Source: Ignavibacteria bacterium
GTDB lineage: Bacteria; Bacteroidota; Ignavibacteria; Palsa-1295
DNA: 39,750 nt
Direction of reading: 5' to 3'
NCBI GenBank assembly: GCA_013287605.1
Contig: JABDDM010000015.1
Span: 1-39,750, forward strand
Below the pieces are notes generated by a model. It was not told the origin of the DNA, did no database searches, and saw only the letters and a list, made by a program, of their open reading frames with translations. The translations under genes and the position numbers were made by a program. This document shows, piece by piece, positions 32,485-39,750 of the stretch; positions within the stretch are counted from its first letter, which is position 1, and the number at the start of each line of letters is the position of its first letter.

Positions 32485-34980
32485 GTGAGCATTACACCAA
32501 TTGATCACGAAGAGAATGACGAGCGGCTTTTAAAAGACCGACTTCTCGCCGAATTCGATAGTGCGTTGTCGCCGGCTTTTGCTCATGCCTCGCGAGAACT
32601 TGAATTTCACAAGATCGTCGAACAACATCTTCAACAATCGCCTGGCGATCTCGGGCGAAAAGTCCTGCCATCCGAATTGCAGCCGATCACAGATCCGATC
32701 AAGATCGATACCTCGCTCAAAGAGATCGCTGAGATGCGCTCGTTCTTTAGCGGCAATGACCGCCCGCCTTTCTCAGGACTCTTCGACATTCACTCCGTCC
32801 TGAGAAAGATAGACATCGAGGGAAGCACACTTTATGTAGAAGAAGGTGCGCGAGTGCTCGCGGTATTACGAGGAATGCGCGCGCTCCGTGAGTTCTTTTC
32901 ACGCCGTGCGAGCATTGCTCCGCAATTGTGGAAATCGGGAGTTCATCTCTACGATGACCGTCTGCTCGAGATGCACTTTGCTTCCGTCTTTGACGACGCA
33001 GGAAACATTAAGGACAATGCTTCGACCGAGCTGTCGAAGATCCGCAGGGAGATCATCAACACCGCTGAGCATCTTCGCTCCAAACTAAGCTCGATCCTCC
33101 GGCGACTTACCGAGGATTCATTCGTTCAGGAAGAACTCATCACTCAGCGCGATGGAAGGTATGTTGTTCCAGTAAAAGTTGAGCATAAGCGCCGCGTGCC
33201 GGGCTTTATCCATTCGGTGTCGCAAACCGGTCAGACCGTTTTCATCGAGCCGAGCGAAACACTCGATCTGAATAACGATCTTCGATCGCTGGAATTCGCG
33301 GAGCACCGCGAGATCGAACGCATCATGTATGATCTCGCACGTCAATTGCGAGAAGTATCTCGCGAACTTCAAGGTTCGCTAAAAGCTGCCGGGCATCTCG
33401 AAGCTGTTGCCGCGAAGGCTCGATACGCCGACTCGATCGATGCGTCGCCTGCATTCGCTCGACAACAGACTGGTCGCGAACGAAAGCTCGTGATTAAGGA
33501 AGCGCGTCACCCTCTGCTTTTGAAGAAATTAGGTCGAGAGAAGACTATCCCGCTCACACTTGAACTTGATGAGCTTCGACACACGCTTGTACTTACCGGA
33601 CCGAACGCCGGCGGCAAGACTGTACTCTTAAAGACCGTTGGGCTGCTAACACTCATGGCCCAAGCAGGACTGCCAATTCCTGCACTTGCCGATGCGGAGC
33701 TTCCGATCATGGATTCGATCTTCGTCGAGATCGGTGACAGCCAGTCCCTTGCAGATGATCTTAGTACATTCAGCTCTCATGTTCGCGCATTGTCACGCAT
33801 AATGGACCATGCCACATCAAAGAGTCTTGTACTTCTAGATGAGATCGGTGGTGGTACGGCACCCGAAGAAGGTGGATCGCTTGCCGAGAGCATCCTCGAG
33901 AATCTCACAAAGCGCAACACTATCACGATCGCCACCACGCACTTTGGCCGGCTTGCCGCGTTCGCGGAGACAACGCAGGGTGCCGTGAACGGTTCAATGG
34001 AGTTCAGTTCAGCGGGCTTGCAGCCGACGTTTCGGTTTCGCATGGGACTTCCCGGAAGCTCTCATGCATTTGAGATCGCCGAGCGATTCGGACTTCCCAT
34101 CGCGATCATCAAGCGAGCAGCAGAACTTCGAGGCACAGGTTCAACGAAACTGGAAGATCTCATCCGCTCGCTTGAAACGCTCCAGTTGGAGGCTCGCGAA
34201 AAGAAAGCGGAATCAGAACGCGAACTAGGGAAAGCTCGCATCGCCCGTGTTGATTTCGAACGAAAGCGAGACGAGGTCGACGATATCCGTAGAACTGCGA
34301 AGCAAACTGCCGCGACCGAAGCTGAATCAATACTGAAGCAGGCAAACAGCTTTGTTGAGCGTGCCGTCAAAGATGCAAGAGAAGCTGCACGGAAAGAGAT
34401 CTCGAGTCAAAATGAATCAACTGCTCTTCGAGAGCTTCGCGCACAGCAGGAGGCTGAGCGCAAGAATATCTTGAAGTCGCTTGAACGCAAACCTGAACCG
34501 GTGCTTTCGAAAGAGCTGGATCCAACCGAACTCAAAGTCGGCGCTAAAGCACAGTTGCGCTCCAATCCCGGACAAGTCGGTGAGATCGTCTCGATCAAAG
34601 GCAAAGACGTTGTAGTGTTGCTGGGTGGCCTTCGAGTAAAAACTAAACTCGATCAAATCGAAGCAGTAAAAGAAGCTAGTCGAAAAGAGAAACGACGACA
34701 GGATGTTTCACAGGCCACGCAGTATCTAAGCGAAGCACCGGTACAGCGTATCGATCTTCGAGGTGAATATGGAGACGATGCTGTCATGCAGGTCGAGAAG
34801 TTTCTTGGCGATGCCGCCGCACACAATCTTGCACGTGTCGAAATCATTCATGGCATGGGCACGGGCGCACTTGGTCGTCGGATCTCGCAATACCTGAAGA
34901 CTCATCCAAGTGTTCAGTCATTCAAATACGGCGAGCCTCATGAAGGCGGGGCAGGGGTCACCATCGTCGAACTACGCTAA
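32485..34980 (+). CDS. mutS2: MutS2 endonuclease/ATPase
   Basis: An 831-residue MutS2. Order: N-terminal core/clamp helices (with R-E-L-E-F-H-K-I-V-E-Q), Walker A GPNAGGKT at residues 372-379, Walker B LVLLDEIGGGT with Asp452, a long charged coiled coil (about 550-690), a KOW-like strand region and the C-terminal Smr nuclease domain starting IDLRGEYGDDAV at about 756 with H-G-M-G-T-G-A-L. It lacks the mismatch-recognition domain of MutS1. MutS2 suppresses recombination, and in Bacillus rescues collided ribosomes. The start is GTG 32485, 3 bases past cvpA. The canonical DELGAGTDP appears here as DEIGGGTAP, a mild deviation. Confidence 0.95.
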   Translation: MSITPIDHEENDERLLKDRLLAEFDSALSPAFAHASRELEFHKIVEQHLQQSPGDLGRKVLPSELQPITDPIKIDTSLKEIAEMRSFFSGNDRPPFSGLFDIHSVLRKIDIEGSTLYVEEGARVLAVLRGMRALREFFSRRASIAPQLWKSGVHLYDDRLLEMHFASVFDDAGNIKDNASTELSKIRREIINTAEHLRSKLSSILRRLTEDSFVQEELITQRDGRYVVPVKVEHKRRVPGFIHSVSQTGQTVFIEPSETLDLNNDLRSLEFAEHREIERIMYDLARQLREVSRELQGSLKAAGHLEAVAAKARYADSIDASPAFARQQTGRERKLVIKEARHPLLLKKLGREKTIPLTLELDELRHTLVLTGPNAGGKTVLLKTVGLLTLMAQAGLPIPALADAELPIMDSIFVEIGDSQSLADDLSTFSSHVRALSRIMDHATSKSLVLLDEIGGGTAPEEGGSLAESILENLTKRNTITIATTHFGRLAAFAETTQGAVNGSMEFSSAGLQPTFRFRMGLPGSSHAFEIAERFGLPIAIIKRAAELRGTGSTKLEDLIRSLETLQLEAREKKAESERELGKARIARVDFERKRDEVDDIRRTAKQTAATEAESILKQANSFVERAVKDAREAARKEISSQNESTALRELRAQQEAERKNILKSLERKPEPVLSKELDPTELKVGAKAQLRSNPGQVGEIVSIKGKDVVVLLGGLRVKTKLDQIEAVKEASRKEKRRQDVSQATQYLSEAPVQRIDLRGEYGDDAVMQVEKFLGDAAAHNLARVEIIHGMGTGALGRRISQYLKTHPSVQSFKYGEPHEGGAGVTIVELR

Positions 34981-34987
34981 ACTGTAG

Positions 34988-36448
34988 ATGAAAAAGATTC
35001 TTGTTGCCAATAGGGGAGAGATTGCACTCCGGGTGATTCGCTCAGCACGGGAGTGCGGTTTTCAGTCCGCCGCCGTGCACTCGCCGCATGATCGCTCCGC
35101 TCTTTACGTGCGCGAAGCGGATGAGAGTTATCAACTCCAAGGCAATCTTCCAAGCGAGTCATATCTCGATCAGGAACAGATCATCGCAATTGCACAGGAG
35201 GCGAAGGCGGATGCAATTCATCCAGGTTACGGCTTTCTGTCTGAGAATCCGGAGTTCGCTGCGAAGCTGGAACGCGAAGGCATCACCTTCATCGGTCCGA
35301 CGCCGCAAGCCATCGAGCAACTTGGAGATAAAACCTCAGCGAGAAAGCTCGCTAAGAAACTCGGCGTCCCGACTCCAACAGGAACGGTCGAAGCGCTGAA
35401 GGATCACAAAGAGGCAATCACTGTTGCAAAGCAAGTTGGATATCCCGTACTGCTGAAGGCTGCAGCAGGAGGTGGTGGTAAGGGAATGCGGATCGTCGAG
35501 CATGAAAGTGAGTTGAAAGAATCGCTCGAACGTGCAAAGGGTGAAGCACTTATGGCCTTTGGCGATGATCGCGTGTATGTGGAGAAATACCTAGTCAGAC
35601 CACGACACATTGAGATCCAGGTTCTTGCTGATACTCATGGCAATGCGATCCACCTCGGCGAACGCGAGTGCTCGATCCAGCGACGTCACCAGAAACTTGT
35701 TGAGGAAGCCCCCTCGACTATCTTGACTCCTAAAATGAGGAAGGAGATGGGGGAAGCAGCAGTCGCGCTGGTTCGAGAAGCAAAATATCGCGGAGCCGGC
35801 ACTGTCGAATTTTTGCTCGATCAGGAAGGGAAGTACTTCTTTCTTGAAGTGAACACCCGTCTACAGGTCGAGCATCCGGTCACTGAGTTCATCACTGGGC
35901 TTGATCTCGTGCGCGAACAGTTTCGGATTGCCTCCGGTGAACGACTTAGCATGAAGCAGGAGGACGTGAAGTTACATGGCCACGCTATTGAAGTTCGCAT
36001 TCAGGCCGAAGACACCTGGAATGACTTCCTCCCAAGCCTTGGTACCATTCATCACATAAGGCATGCCTCAGGGGCCTTCGTCCGAAACGACAGCAGTCTT
36101 TTCTCTGGGTTGGAAGTTTCGGGCTACTATGATTCATTGCTCGCAAAGCTTGTCGTGTGGGATCTTGATCGCCCATCAGCGATTGAGAGGATGAAACGCG
36201 CTTTGGCAGAGATGCGAGTTGCGGGGGTGAGCACTACTATTCCATTCGCCGAATTCGTGATGGAGAACGATCGGTTCAAGAGAGGAGAACTCTCGACCGG
36301 CTTTGTTGCGGAGGAATTCACCAACGAAGTGCGACTTGACCTGGAAAAACGGTACGAAGCTCGTCTTTTGCCCTATTTTGCTCGCGTAGCTCAAGTTCTA
36401 AATGAGGTTAAGTTGAGAAAAGGCCTTGTTTTCGACAGCAAAACATAG
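34988..36448 (+). CDS. accC: Biotin carboxylase subunit (acetyl-/propionyl-CoA carboxylase type)
   Basis: A 486-residue ATP-grasp biotin carboxylase. Visible are MKKILVANRGEIALRVIRS, HPGYGFLSENPEF, the glycine-rich ATP loop AAAGGGGKGMRIV, HIEIQVLADTHGNAIHLGERECSIQRRHQK and LEVNTRLQVEHPVTE. The C-terminal STGFVAEEF and the extra tail of about 40 residues are more like propionyl-/methylcrotonyl-CoA carboxylase alpha subunits than the short AccC. There is no biotin carrier domain in the protein and none next to it, so the carrier and carboxyltransferase must be encoded elsewhere. It starts on ATG 34988, 7 bases past mutS2, and is probably in the same transcript. Confidence 0.93.
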   Translation: MKKILVANRGEIALRVIRSARECGFQSAAVHSPHDRSALYVREADESYQLQGNLPSESYLDQEQIIAIAQEAKADAIHPGYGFLSENPEFAAKLEREGITFIGPTPQAIEQLGDKTSARKLAKKLGVPTPTGTVEALKDHKEAITVAKQVGYPVLLKAAAGGGGKGMRIVEHESELKESLERAKGEALMAFGDDRVYVEKYLVRPRHIEIQVLADTHGNAIHLGERECSIQRRHQKLVEEAPSTILTPKMRKEMGEAAVALVREAKYRGAGTVEFLLDQEGKYFFLEVNTRLQVEHPVTEFITGLDLVREQFRIASGERLSMKQEDVKLHGHAIEVRIQAEDTWNDFLPSLGTIHHIRHASGAFVRNDSSLFSGLEVSGYYDSLLAKLVVWDLDRPSAIERMKRALAEMRVAGVSTTIPFAEFVMENDRFKRGELSTGFVAEEFTNEVRLDLEKRYEARLLPYFARVAQVLNEVKLRKGLVFDSKT

Positions 36449-36456
36449 TATATTTG
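36426..36456 (+). promoter_or_regulatory. Candidate Bacteroidota-type promoter
   Basis: TATATTTG at 36449-36456 fits the Bacteroidota -7 box TAnnTTTG exactly, and a TTG at 36426-36428 stands about 20 bases upstream where a -33 box is expected. It overlaps the end of accC and would drive the zinc-ribbon gene and perhaps purL. Such a short motif can occur by chance, so support is moderate. Confidence 0.35.
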
Positions 36457-36465
36457 GTCTGCATC

Positions 36466-36482
36466 TAGAACAGCTTGTTCTA
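36466..36482. promoter_or_regulatory. Palindromic operator-like site
   Basis: TAGAACA-GCT-TGTTCTA is a perfect 7-bp inverted repeat with a 3-base centre, placed 9 bases downstream of the candidate -7 box, where a repressor would block transcription. It resembles but does not match Gram-positive LexA boxes (GAAC-N4-GTTC), as the spacing here is five. Confidence 0.45.
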
Positions 36483-36539
36483 ACGCCATAGTCACGTTGG
36501 CGGGACATACTTCCTAACACACTTTCCTAGAAATCTGCC

Positions 36540-36890
36540 GTGCCGCAACTCCAGAGTTTGCTCACAACCGAATTGACCACGGAGGCTGGCGCAGTTGCGC
36601 GTCCAACTCGCCGTTCAGCATCCATACGTACTTGTCCCAATTGCAATTCAAGTACTGGTTTACATAGTTCAATTAGGCGAAATGTTGGCGAAAAGCTGCT
36701 GATCGTGTTCATGCCGCTCATTCGCCCGTATCGGTGTCATGGCTGCAACTGGCGAGGCTTTCTCGGTCGGTTCAACTTCCTTTCTTCGGCCAGACTGAAC
36801 CGTGCGCTCAATGGCGCTGTTTTCGTCGCGTTCGTAGTATTCTGCCTCTTCCAGCTTCTTTCTTACTCCGGTGTACGCTTGATTCCGTAG
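36540..36890 (+). CDS. Zinc-ribbon membrane protein
   Basis: A 116-residue protein starting at GTG 36540. A disordered N-terminus (about 1-30) precedes a zinc-ribbon-like pair CPNC (about 32-35) and CHGC (about 67-70) separated by a basic stretch, followed by one membrane span (A-V-F-V-A-F-V-V-F-C-L-F-Q-L-L) near the C-terminus. Small zinc-ribbon/TM proteins of this plan occur in several phyla with no established function. It is preceded by the candidate promoter and operator above and followed closely by purL, which may be co-transcribed. The start is uncertain since no ATG is near the domain. Confidence 0.6.
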   Translation: MPQLQSLLTTELTTEAGAVARPTRRSASIRTCPNCNSSTGLHSSIRRNVGEKLLIVFMPLIRPYRCHGCNWRGFLGRFNFLSSARLNRALNGAVFVAFVVFCLFQLLSYSGVRLIP

Positions 36891-36936
36891 ACACCGAAAT
36901 GGAAAAGTGGTTGAGGCATCACACCAAGACCACTCG

Positions 36937-39237
36937 ATGCAGGAACATTTTGCCAGCCTTTCCGAAGCCCGTACTATTGCTCTCCAATTGGGGCTCATTG
37001 ATGAGGAGTTTCAACAGGTCGTAAGCATCCTCGAAGGCCGAATTCCAACCTATACCGAGCTCGGAATTTACTCCGTCATGTGGAGCGAACATTGCTCCTA
37101 TAAAAACAGCATTGCTACGATCAAGACTCTCCCTCGCAAAGGCGGGCGATTACTCGTTGAAGCCGGCGAAGAGAATGCCGGTCTGATCGACATCGGTGAT
37201 GGATTGGCCTGTGCATTCAAGATCGAATCGCACAATCATCCCTCGGCTATCGAGCCCTATCAGGGTGCGGCGACTGGCGTTGGCGGCATTCTCCGCGACA
37301 TCTTCACAATGGGTGCAAGACCGATCGCGGCGTTGAACTCTCTCCGCTTTGGGCCATTGGATGCAGATGACACCACACCTCAAGGTGCGCGAACAAAGTA
37401 TCTCGTTCGCGGTGTGGTCCATGGCATTTCTGATTATGGGAATTCCTTCGGTGTGCCAACAGTAGCTGGAGAAGTTTATTTTGACAAGTGCTACCTGGGT
37501 AATCCTCTTGTCAATGCAATGGCCGTTGGCATCGTGAACATTGGCAAGACCGCGAGTGCAGTTGCAGATGGACCTGGCAACATCGTGATGATTGTTGGCT
37601 CGCGAACTGGACGAGATGGGATCCATGGCGCGAGTTTGCTCGCGAGCGCAGTCTTTAGCGAAGCGGCTGAGTCACTTCGTCCGACGGTTCAGGTTGGCGA
37701 TCCATTCACCGAAAAGCTTCTTCTCGAAGCGACGCTCGAAGCGATCGAAAAGGGTGTGGTGATTGGCATGCAGGACATGGGCGCTGCCGGGATCTGTTGT
37801 TCGACGGCTGAAATGTCTGCCAAGTCAGGCACGGGCATGAAGATCGACCTCGACAAAGTCCCACTGCGCGAGCAGAAAATGAACGCGTACGAAATCATGC
37901 TCTCGGAATCGCAAGAGCGCATGCTCGTCGTCGTCAAGCCTGAAGATGTACAGGAGATCAAACGCATTTTCGATAAGTGGGACCTGCAAGCCGAGATCAT
38001 TGGTGAAGTAACAAACACAGGTTGTGTCGTCATCGACTATCAAGGTATGCGAGTAGCAGATATTCCCGCCGGCTCTCTCGCGCTTGGCGGTGAGATGACG
38101 CCGGTCTATCACCGTGACTCCGTCGAGCCTTCGTATCTCACTCGCACTCGCGCCTTTGATGTTGCGGAGTATACAAAAGTCGCTAACACAAGCGATATGC
38201 TGAAGCAACTGCTGGCCTCACCGATCATCACATCCAAACGCTGGATCTACGAACAATACGATTCAATGGTCCGCACGAACACACTCTTCCTCGAAGGAAG
38301 CGATGCTGCCGTGCTTCGCGTGAAGGGTACACTGAAGGGCCTTGCAGTAAAGACCGATTGTAATTCGCGCTACGTCTATCTCGACCCATACCAGGGCGGA
38401 GTGATCGCTGTTGCCGAGGCTGCTCGTAACATTGCCTGCACCGGGGCAACACCTGTCGCCATCACAAATTGTTTGAACTTCGGCAATCCCTATGATCCCG
38501 AAGTCTTCTATCAATTCAAGGAAGCAGTTCGAGGGATCGGCGATGCATGCCGAACCCTAGAGACTCCAGTGACTGGCGGCAACGTCAGCTTCTATAATGA
38601 ATCTCCCGACGGAGCGATCTACCCAACGCCGACGATCGGCATGCTTGGCATCATCGAAGATATCACCAAGGTTGTTTCATCCTCATTCAAGAATCTCGGC
38701 GATGCCATTATTTTGTTGAAAGCAAACAAATCGTCCGATCCACTTGATGGATTAGGCGGCAGCGAATATCTTCGAATCACTTCGGGCGAAATCGCTGGCA
38801 AGTCCCCGAGTTGTGATCTCGATGGCGAGAAACGGCTCATCAAGCTTTTAGTCGTGCTTGCGGATAAAGAACTGATAAATTCCGCACATGATGTTAGTGA
38901 AGGAGGAATTGCGGTCACACTTGCGGAGTGCTGCTTCGGAATGTCTACCGAGAGAATGTTTGGAGCACTCATCAACCTGGATCTTTCGGCGGCAAAGGCC
39001 GCAAGATTGTTCGGCGAATCTCAGGGTAGAGTAGTGATCAGCGCGGATCCCGATCAGGTAGATGCAATTTTGTCGAGGGCCAAAGCCAGTGACGTCGAAG
39101 CTATCATTATTGGCAGAGTCGAGGGCAGTAACCTCAAGATCAATGAAGTGATCGACGAGCCGGTCAGTGACCTCTTTTCTATCTACACATCAGCGTTACC
39201 TGCTCTACTTGAAAGTGCCGAGGCGGTGATCGATTGA
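36937..39237 (+). CDS. purL: Phosphoribosylformylglycinamidine synthase II
   Basis: A 766-residue small-type PurL from ATG 36937; an in-frame GTG at 36907 would add ten residues. Conserved parts include YSVMWSEHCSYKNS, IESHNHPSAIEPYQGAATGVGGILRDIFTMGARPIA, VQVGDPFTEKLLLEA, MQDMGAAGICCS, and in the second half LFLEGSDAAVLRVK and NCLNFGNPYDPEVF. It amidates formylglycinamide ribonucleotide with ATP in purine synthesis, and as the small form it needs PurQ (glutaminase) and PurS, which are not in the window. Length is close to other small PurL proteins (720-770). Confidence 0.96.
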   Translation: MQEHFASLSEARTIALQLGLIDEEFQQVVSILEGRIPTYTELGIYSVMWSEHCSYKNSIATIKTLPRKGGRLLVEAGEENAGLIDIGDGLACAFKIESHNHPSAIEPYQGAATGVGGILRDIFTMGARPIAALNSLRFGPLDADDTTPQGARTKYLVRGVVHGISDYGNSFGVPTVAGEVYFDKCYLGNPLVNAMAVGIVNIGKTASAVADGPGNIVMIVGSRTGRDGIHGASLLASAVFSEAAESLRPTVQVGDPFTEKLLLEATLEAIEKGVVIGMQDMGAAGICCSTAEMSAKSGTGMKIDLDKVPLREQKMNAYEIMLSESQERMLVVVKPEDVQEIKRIFDKWDLQAEIIGEVTNTGCVVIDYQGMRVADIPAGSLALGGEMTPVYHRDSVEPSYLTRTRAFDVAEYTKVANTSDMLKQLLASPIITSKRWIYEQYDSMVRTNTLFLEGSDAAVLRVKGTLKGLAVKTDCNSRYVYLDPYQGGVIAVAEAARNIACTGATPVAITNCLNFGNPYDPEVFYQFKEAVRGIGDACRTLETPVTGGNVSFYNESPDGAIYPTPTIGMLGIIEDITKVVSSSFKNLGDAIILLKANKSSDPLDGLGGSEYLRITSGEIAGKSPSCDLDGEKRLIKLLVVLADKELINSAHDVSEGGIAVTLAECCFGMSTERMFGALINLDLSAAKAARLFGESQGRVVISADPDQVDAILSRAKASDVEAIIIGRVEGSNLKINEVIDEPVSDLFSIYTSALPALLESAEAVID

Positions 39238-39268
39238 TCAGCCACCGCTTGCAGCTTCAGGCAGAACG

Positions 39269-39293
39269 ATTCAATCTTTAACCGAGGTTGAAT
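39269..39293. repeat. Inverted repeat before the sensor gene
   Basis: ATTCAATC (39269-39276) and GGTTGAAT (39286-39293) pair (one G-T wobble) around a 9-base loop in the 63-base gap between purL and the next gene, 7 bases before its ATG. It could be a weak purL terminator or a translation-blocking hairpin or operator for the sensor gene. Confidence 0.35.
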
Positions 39294-39300
39294 TGTAGAT

Positions 39301-39750
39301 ATGTTCACAACGCTCCGGGCCAAGCTTTTTGCGGGATTTCTCCTTATCCTGCTGTTACTCGTTGCGCTTGGCGGATATTCCATTCTATCTTTCCGTACAC
39401 TTGAGGAGGTAACATCCTCGGGCCTCGAACAGAACTCCGAAAGCATACTCGCGGATCTTGCAATGAACGAAAGTCTCGTGCGAATGAACGCCGCACAACT
39501 TCGTATGCTGGTTGGCGCAGAGAGTAAGGGGCACACTGTCTTCGAAGATGAGAAATCGTTCTTCTATCAGGCGCTCGACCGCGCCCGTCGTTCTGCAGCG
39601 CAAAGCGAGCCAGAGCTTCGTGTCAGAGTGGAAAGTCTATTGAATGACAGTCTCGATGTCGCATGGGCGGATTACCAAACACATTTGCCGGTATTCGAGG
39701 CACTTGTAAAACACAATCCTGTGCAAGCCCGAACGCTCTATGACTCCACA
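39301..39750 (+). CDS. Membrane sensor protein, N-terminal part (cut by window end)
   Basis: The frame is open from ATG 39301 through the last base (150 codons, no stop). M-F-T-T-L-R-A-K-L-F-A-G-F is followed by a strong membrane span (L-L-I-L-L-L-L-V-A-L-G-G-Y, about residues 13-30) and then a long helical stretch (S-I-L-A-D-L-A-M-N-E-S-L-V-R-M-N-A-A-Q-L). This is the layout of four-helix-bundle periplasmic sensor domains in histidine kinases or chemoreceptors, which continue with a second span, HAMP and signalling domain. The kinase versus chemoreceptor choice cannot be made from this fragment. The ATG has no clear Shine-Dalgarno. Confidence 0.7.
   Translation, partial: MFTTLRAKLFAGFLLILLLLVALGGYSILSFRTLEEVTSSGLEQNSESILADLAMNESLVRMNAAQLRMLVGAESKGHTVFEDEKSFFYQALDRARRSAAQSEPELRVRVESLLNDSLDVAWADYQTHLPVFEALVKHNPVQARTLYDST

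Noticed and set aside
36466-36482. LexA box
   Set aside because: The GAAC and GTTC halves are five bases apart rather than four, so it is reported only as an uncharacterised palindrome.

Overview
The window looks like a chromosomal segment of a bacterium from the Bacteroidota/FCB side of the tree, plausibly a Kapabacteria- or Ignavibacteria-like lineage. This rests on a secreted beta-propeller protein with a type IX secretion C-terminal sorting domain (NYPNPFNPST motif), two large DUF2723 membrane proteins, a YfhO-family protein and several small lipoproteins. It is an inference from protein style, not a database match. No rRNA, tRNA, CRISPR array, insertion sequence or prophage was seen.

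Layout. (1) 1-6060 is an accessory-looking stretch: a T9SS-exported propeller protein, a minus-strand hicBA toxin-antitoxin pair whose toxin gene appears frameshifted, three unrelated lipoproteins, an OsmC-family peroxidase, and two gene-poor stretches rich in inverted repeats. (2) 6065-10141 is a housekeeping run, lepA-lepB-hemW. (3) 10290-20520 is a glycosylation or envelope-glycan locus: two tandem DUF2723 GT-C-like proteins, a GT2 polyprenyl-phosphate sugar synthase-like enzyme, a YfhO-family membrane protein and a GT9 heptosyltransferase-like protein. The last three start codons overlap or nearly abut the preceding stops. (4) 20618-29133 is the centrepiece: an iron-sulfur cluster (ISC) operon, rrf2/iscR-like, iscS, unknown ORF, iscU, iscA, hscB, gmhA, hscA, sodB, fdx, iscX, LON-domain gene, closed by a hairpin terminator at about 29196-29215. 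(5) 29235-36448 holds a tiny Lys-rich ORF, folP, a short hypothetical ORF, an SDR, yqeY, cvpA, mutS2 and a biotin carboxylase. (6) 36540-39750 holds a zinc-ribbon membrane protein, purL, and the start of a membrane sensor cut by the window end.

How the genes work together. The ISC operon keeps the gene order of the classical proteobacterial isc operon (iscR-S-U-A-hscB-hscA-fdx-iscX) but carries four extra genes: an uncharacterised protein between iscS and iscU, a phosphoheptose isomerase, a superoxide dismutase and a LON-domain protein. IscU retains the LPPVK motif read by HscA, and IscS closely resembles the proteobacterial enzyme through its C-terminal tail, so a complete cysteine desulfurase, scaffold, chaperone and ferredoxin pathway is encoded. 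The regulator has three cysteines near the IscR cluster positions, and an IscR-like dyad (GAC-N7-GTC) lies just upstream of its start. GmhA in this operon and the GT9 protein just upstream suggest ADP-heptose-based glycan synthesis next door.

The best candidates for something undescribed are the unknown protein between iscS and iscU, the hairpin-rich rrf2-iscS gap, the putative Rrf2 operator, and the tandem DUF2723 pair with a near-identical internal block suggesting gene conversion.
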